From Thermodesulfatator sp. (GTDB lineage: Bacteria > Desulfobacterota > Thermodesulfobacteria > Thermodesulfobacteriales > Thermodesulfobacteriaceae), in contig JALWWR010000144.1 in assembly GCA_026993045.1 (NCBI GenBank), positions 1 through 15,299 of the forward strand: a DNA stretch of 15,299 nt, written 5' to 3'. A model generated the notes under the pieces. It searched no databases. It had not been told where the DNA came from and worked only from the letters and a program-made list of their open reading frames with translations. The position numbers and the translations under genes were made by a program. Below are positions 15,198 through 15,299 of the stretch, piece by piece; the stretch's first letter is position 1; each line of letters starts with the position of its first letter.

Positions 15198-15206
15198 TGG
15201 TATATT
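15198..15206 (+). promoter_or_regulatory. Possible extended -10 promoter of the rightmost gene
   Basis: TGGTATATT is an extended -10 (TGn plus TATATT). A weak -35, TTGGTA at 15180-15185, lies 15 nt upstream. Initiation would fall near 15213, only about 3 nt before the ATG at 15216, which lacks a ribosome site, so a leaderless transcript is possible. The 127-nt divergent gap (15089-15215) must also hold the promoter of the minus-strand glycosyltransferase, which I could not place. Confidence 0.35.
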
Positions 15207-15215
15207 TTCGGGCAA

Positions 15216-15299
15216 ATGAAAAAAGAAAGCAAGCTTTCATTGTTTTTTTGGATTGGAGTAGTCCTCTTTCTTTTTCTGAATCTCGGCGAGCGGCCCCTC
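15216..15299 (+). CDS. N-terminus of a membrane protein, probably a second ArnT-like glycosyltransferase (3' end outside window)
   Basis: The 28 codons from ATG 15216 read MKKESKLSLFFW, then a hydrophobic helix IGVVLFLFLNL and GERPL at the window edge. A Lys-rich start, one membrane helix and a following G-RPL motif is how many ArnT/PMT-like transferases begin, where the motif usually continues to a catalytic PDE-R-AE stretch. Identification is inference from the short peptide and from the divergent neighbour of the same family. The frame is open to the end of the window. Confidence 0.55.
   Translation, partial: MKKESKLSLFFWIGVVLFLFLNLGERPL

Overview
The window reads as a dense chromosomal segment from a Gram-negative-like, probably thermophilic bacterium. 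The Lys/Glu/Arg-rich proteins, archaeal-style split glutamate synthase, short intergenic gaps and frequent GTG/TTG starts suggest something near Thermodesulfobacteriota or the former Deltaproteobacteria. This placement is inference; no rRNA or marker search was possible. Most genes are about 55-60% GC by eye, with one clear AT-richer island (hicBA).

Region by region. (1) 1-221, plus strand: the C-terminus of a UbiD-family decarboxylase. (2) 231-5673, minus strand: a seven-gene operon transcribed leftward in the order gltB2 (FMN synthase with ferredoxin domain), gltB1 (class II glutaminase), hicB, hicA, gltB3 (GXGXG domain), purM, DUF523. The glutamate synthase large subunit is thus three separate proteins, and a toxin-antitoxin pair sits between two of them. 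(3) 5781-6185, plus: a YbgC-like thioesterase. (4) 6242-12019, plus: a macromolecular-synthesis operon rpsU-mutS2-dnaG-rpoD with a near-consensus promoter whose -35 box overlaps the thioesterase stop codon. mutS2 is an extra member of the classical rpsU-dnaG-rpoD set. (5) 12024-13715, plus: a promoter, a CAU-anticodon tRNA (probably tRNA-Ile2 rather than Met), then a Nif3-family metalloprotein and a coiled-coil zinc-ribbon protein. (6) 13664-15088, minus: an ArnT/PMT-like membrane glycosyltransferase whose 3' end overlaps the zinc-ribbon gene tail to tail. (7) 15216-15299, plus: the first 28 codons of a membrane protein that looks like a second ArnT-like transferase, divergent from the first.

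Functionally, the left operon joins nitrogen assimilation (glutamine to glutamate) with a purine step and a DUF523 protein. The middle operon couples translation (S21), recombination/rescue (MutS2), replication priming (DnaG) and the housekeeping sigma factor. The right end concerns envelope sugar modification. No gene-free stretch exceeds about 130 bases. No convincing intrinsic terminator, insertion sequence, CRISPR array or origin was found. The most noteworthy items are the hicBA pair inside the split glutamate synthase operon, mutS2 inside the rpsU-dnaG-rpoD operon, an RpoD without a recognisable region 1.1, and the tRNA-nif3 junction.
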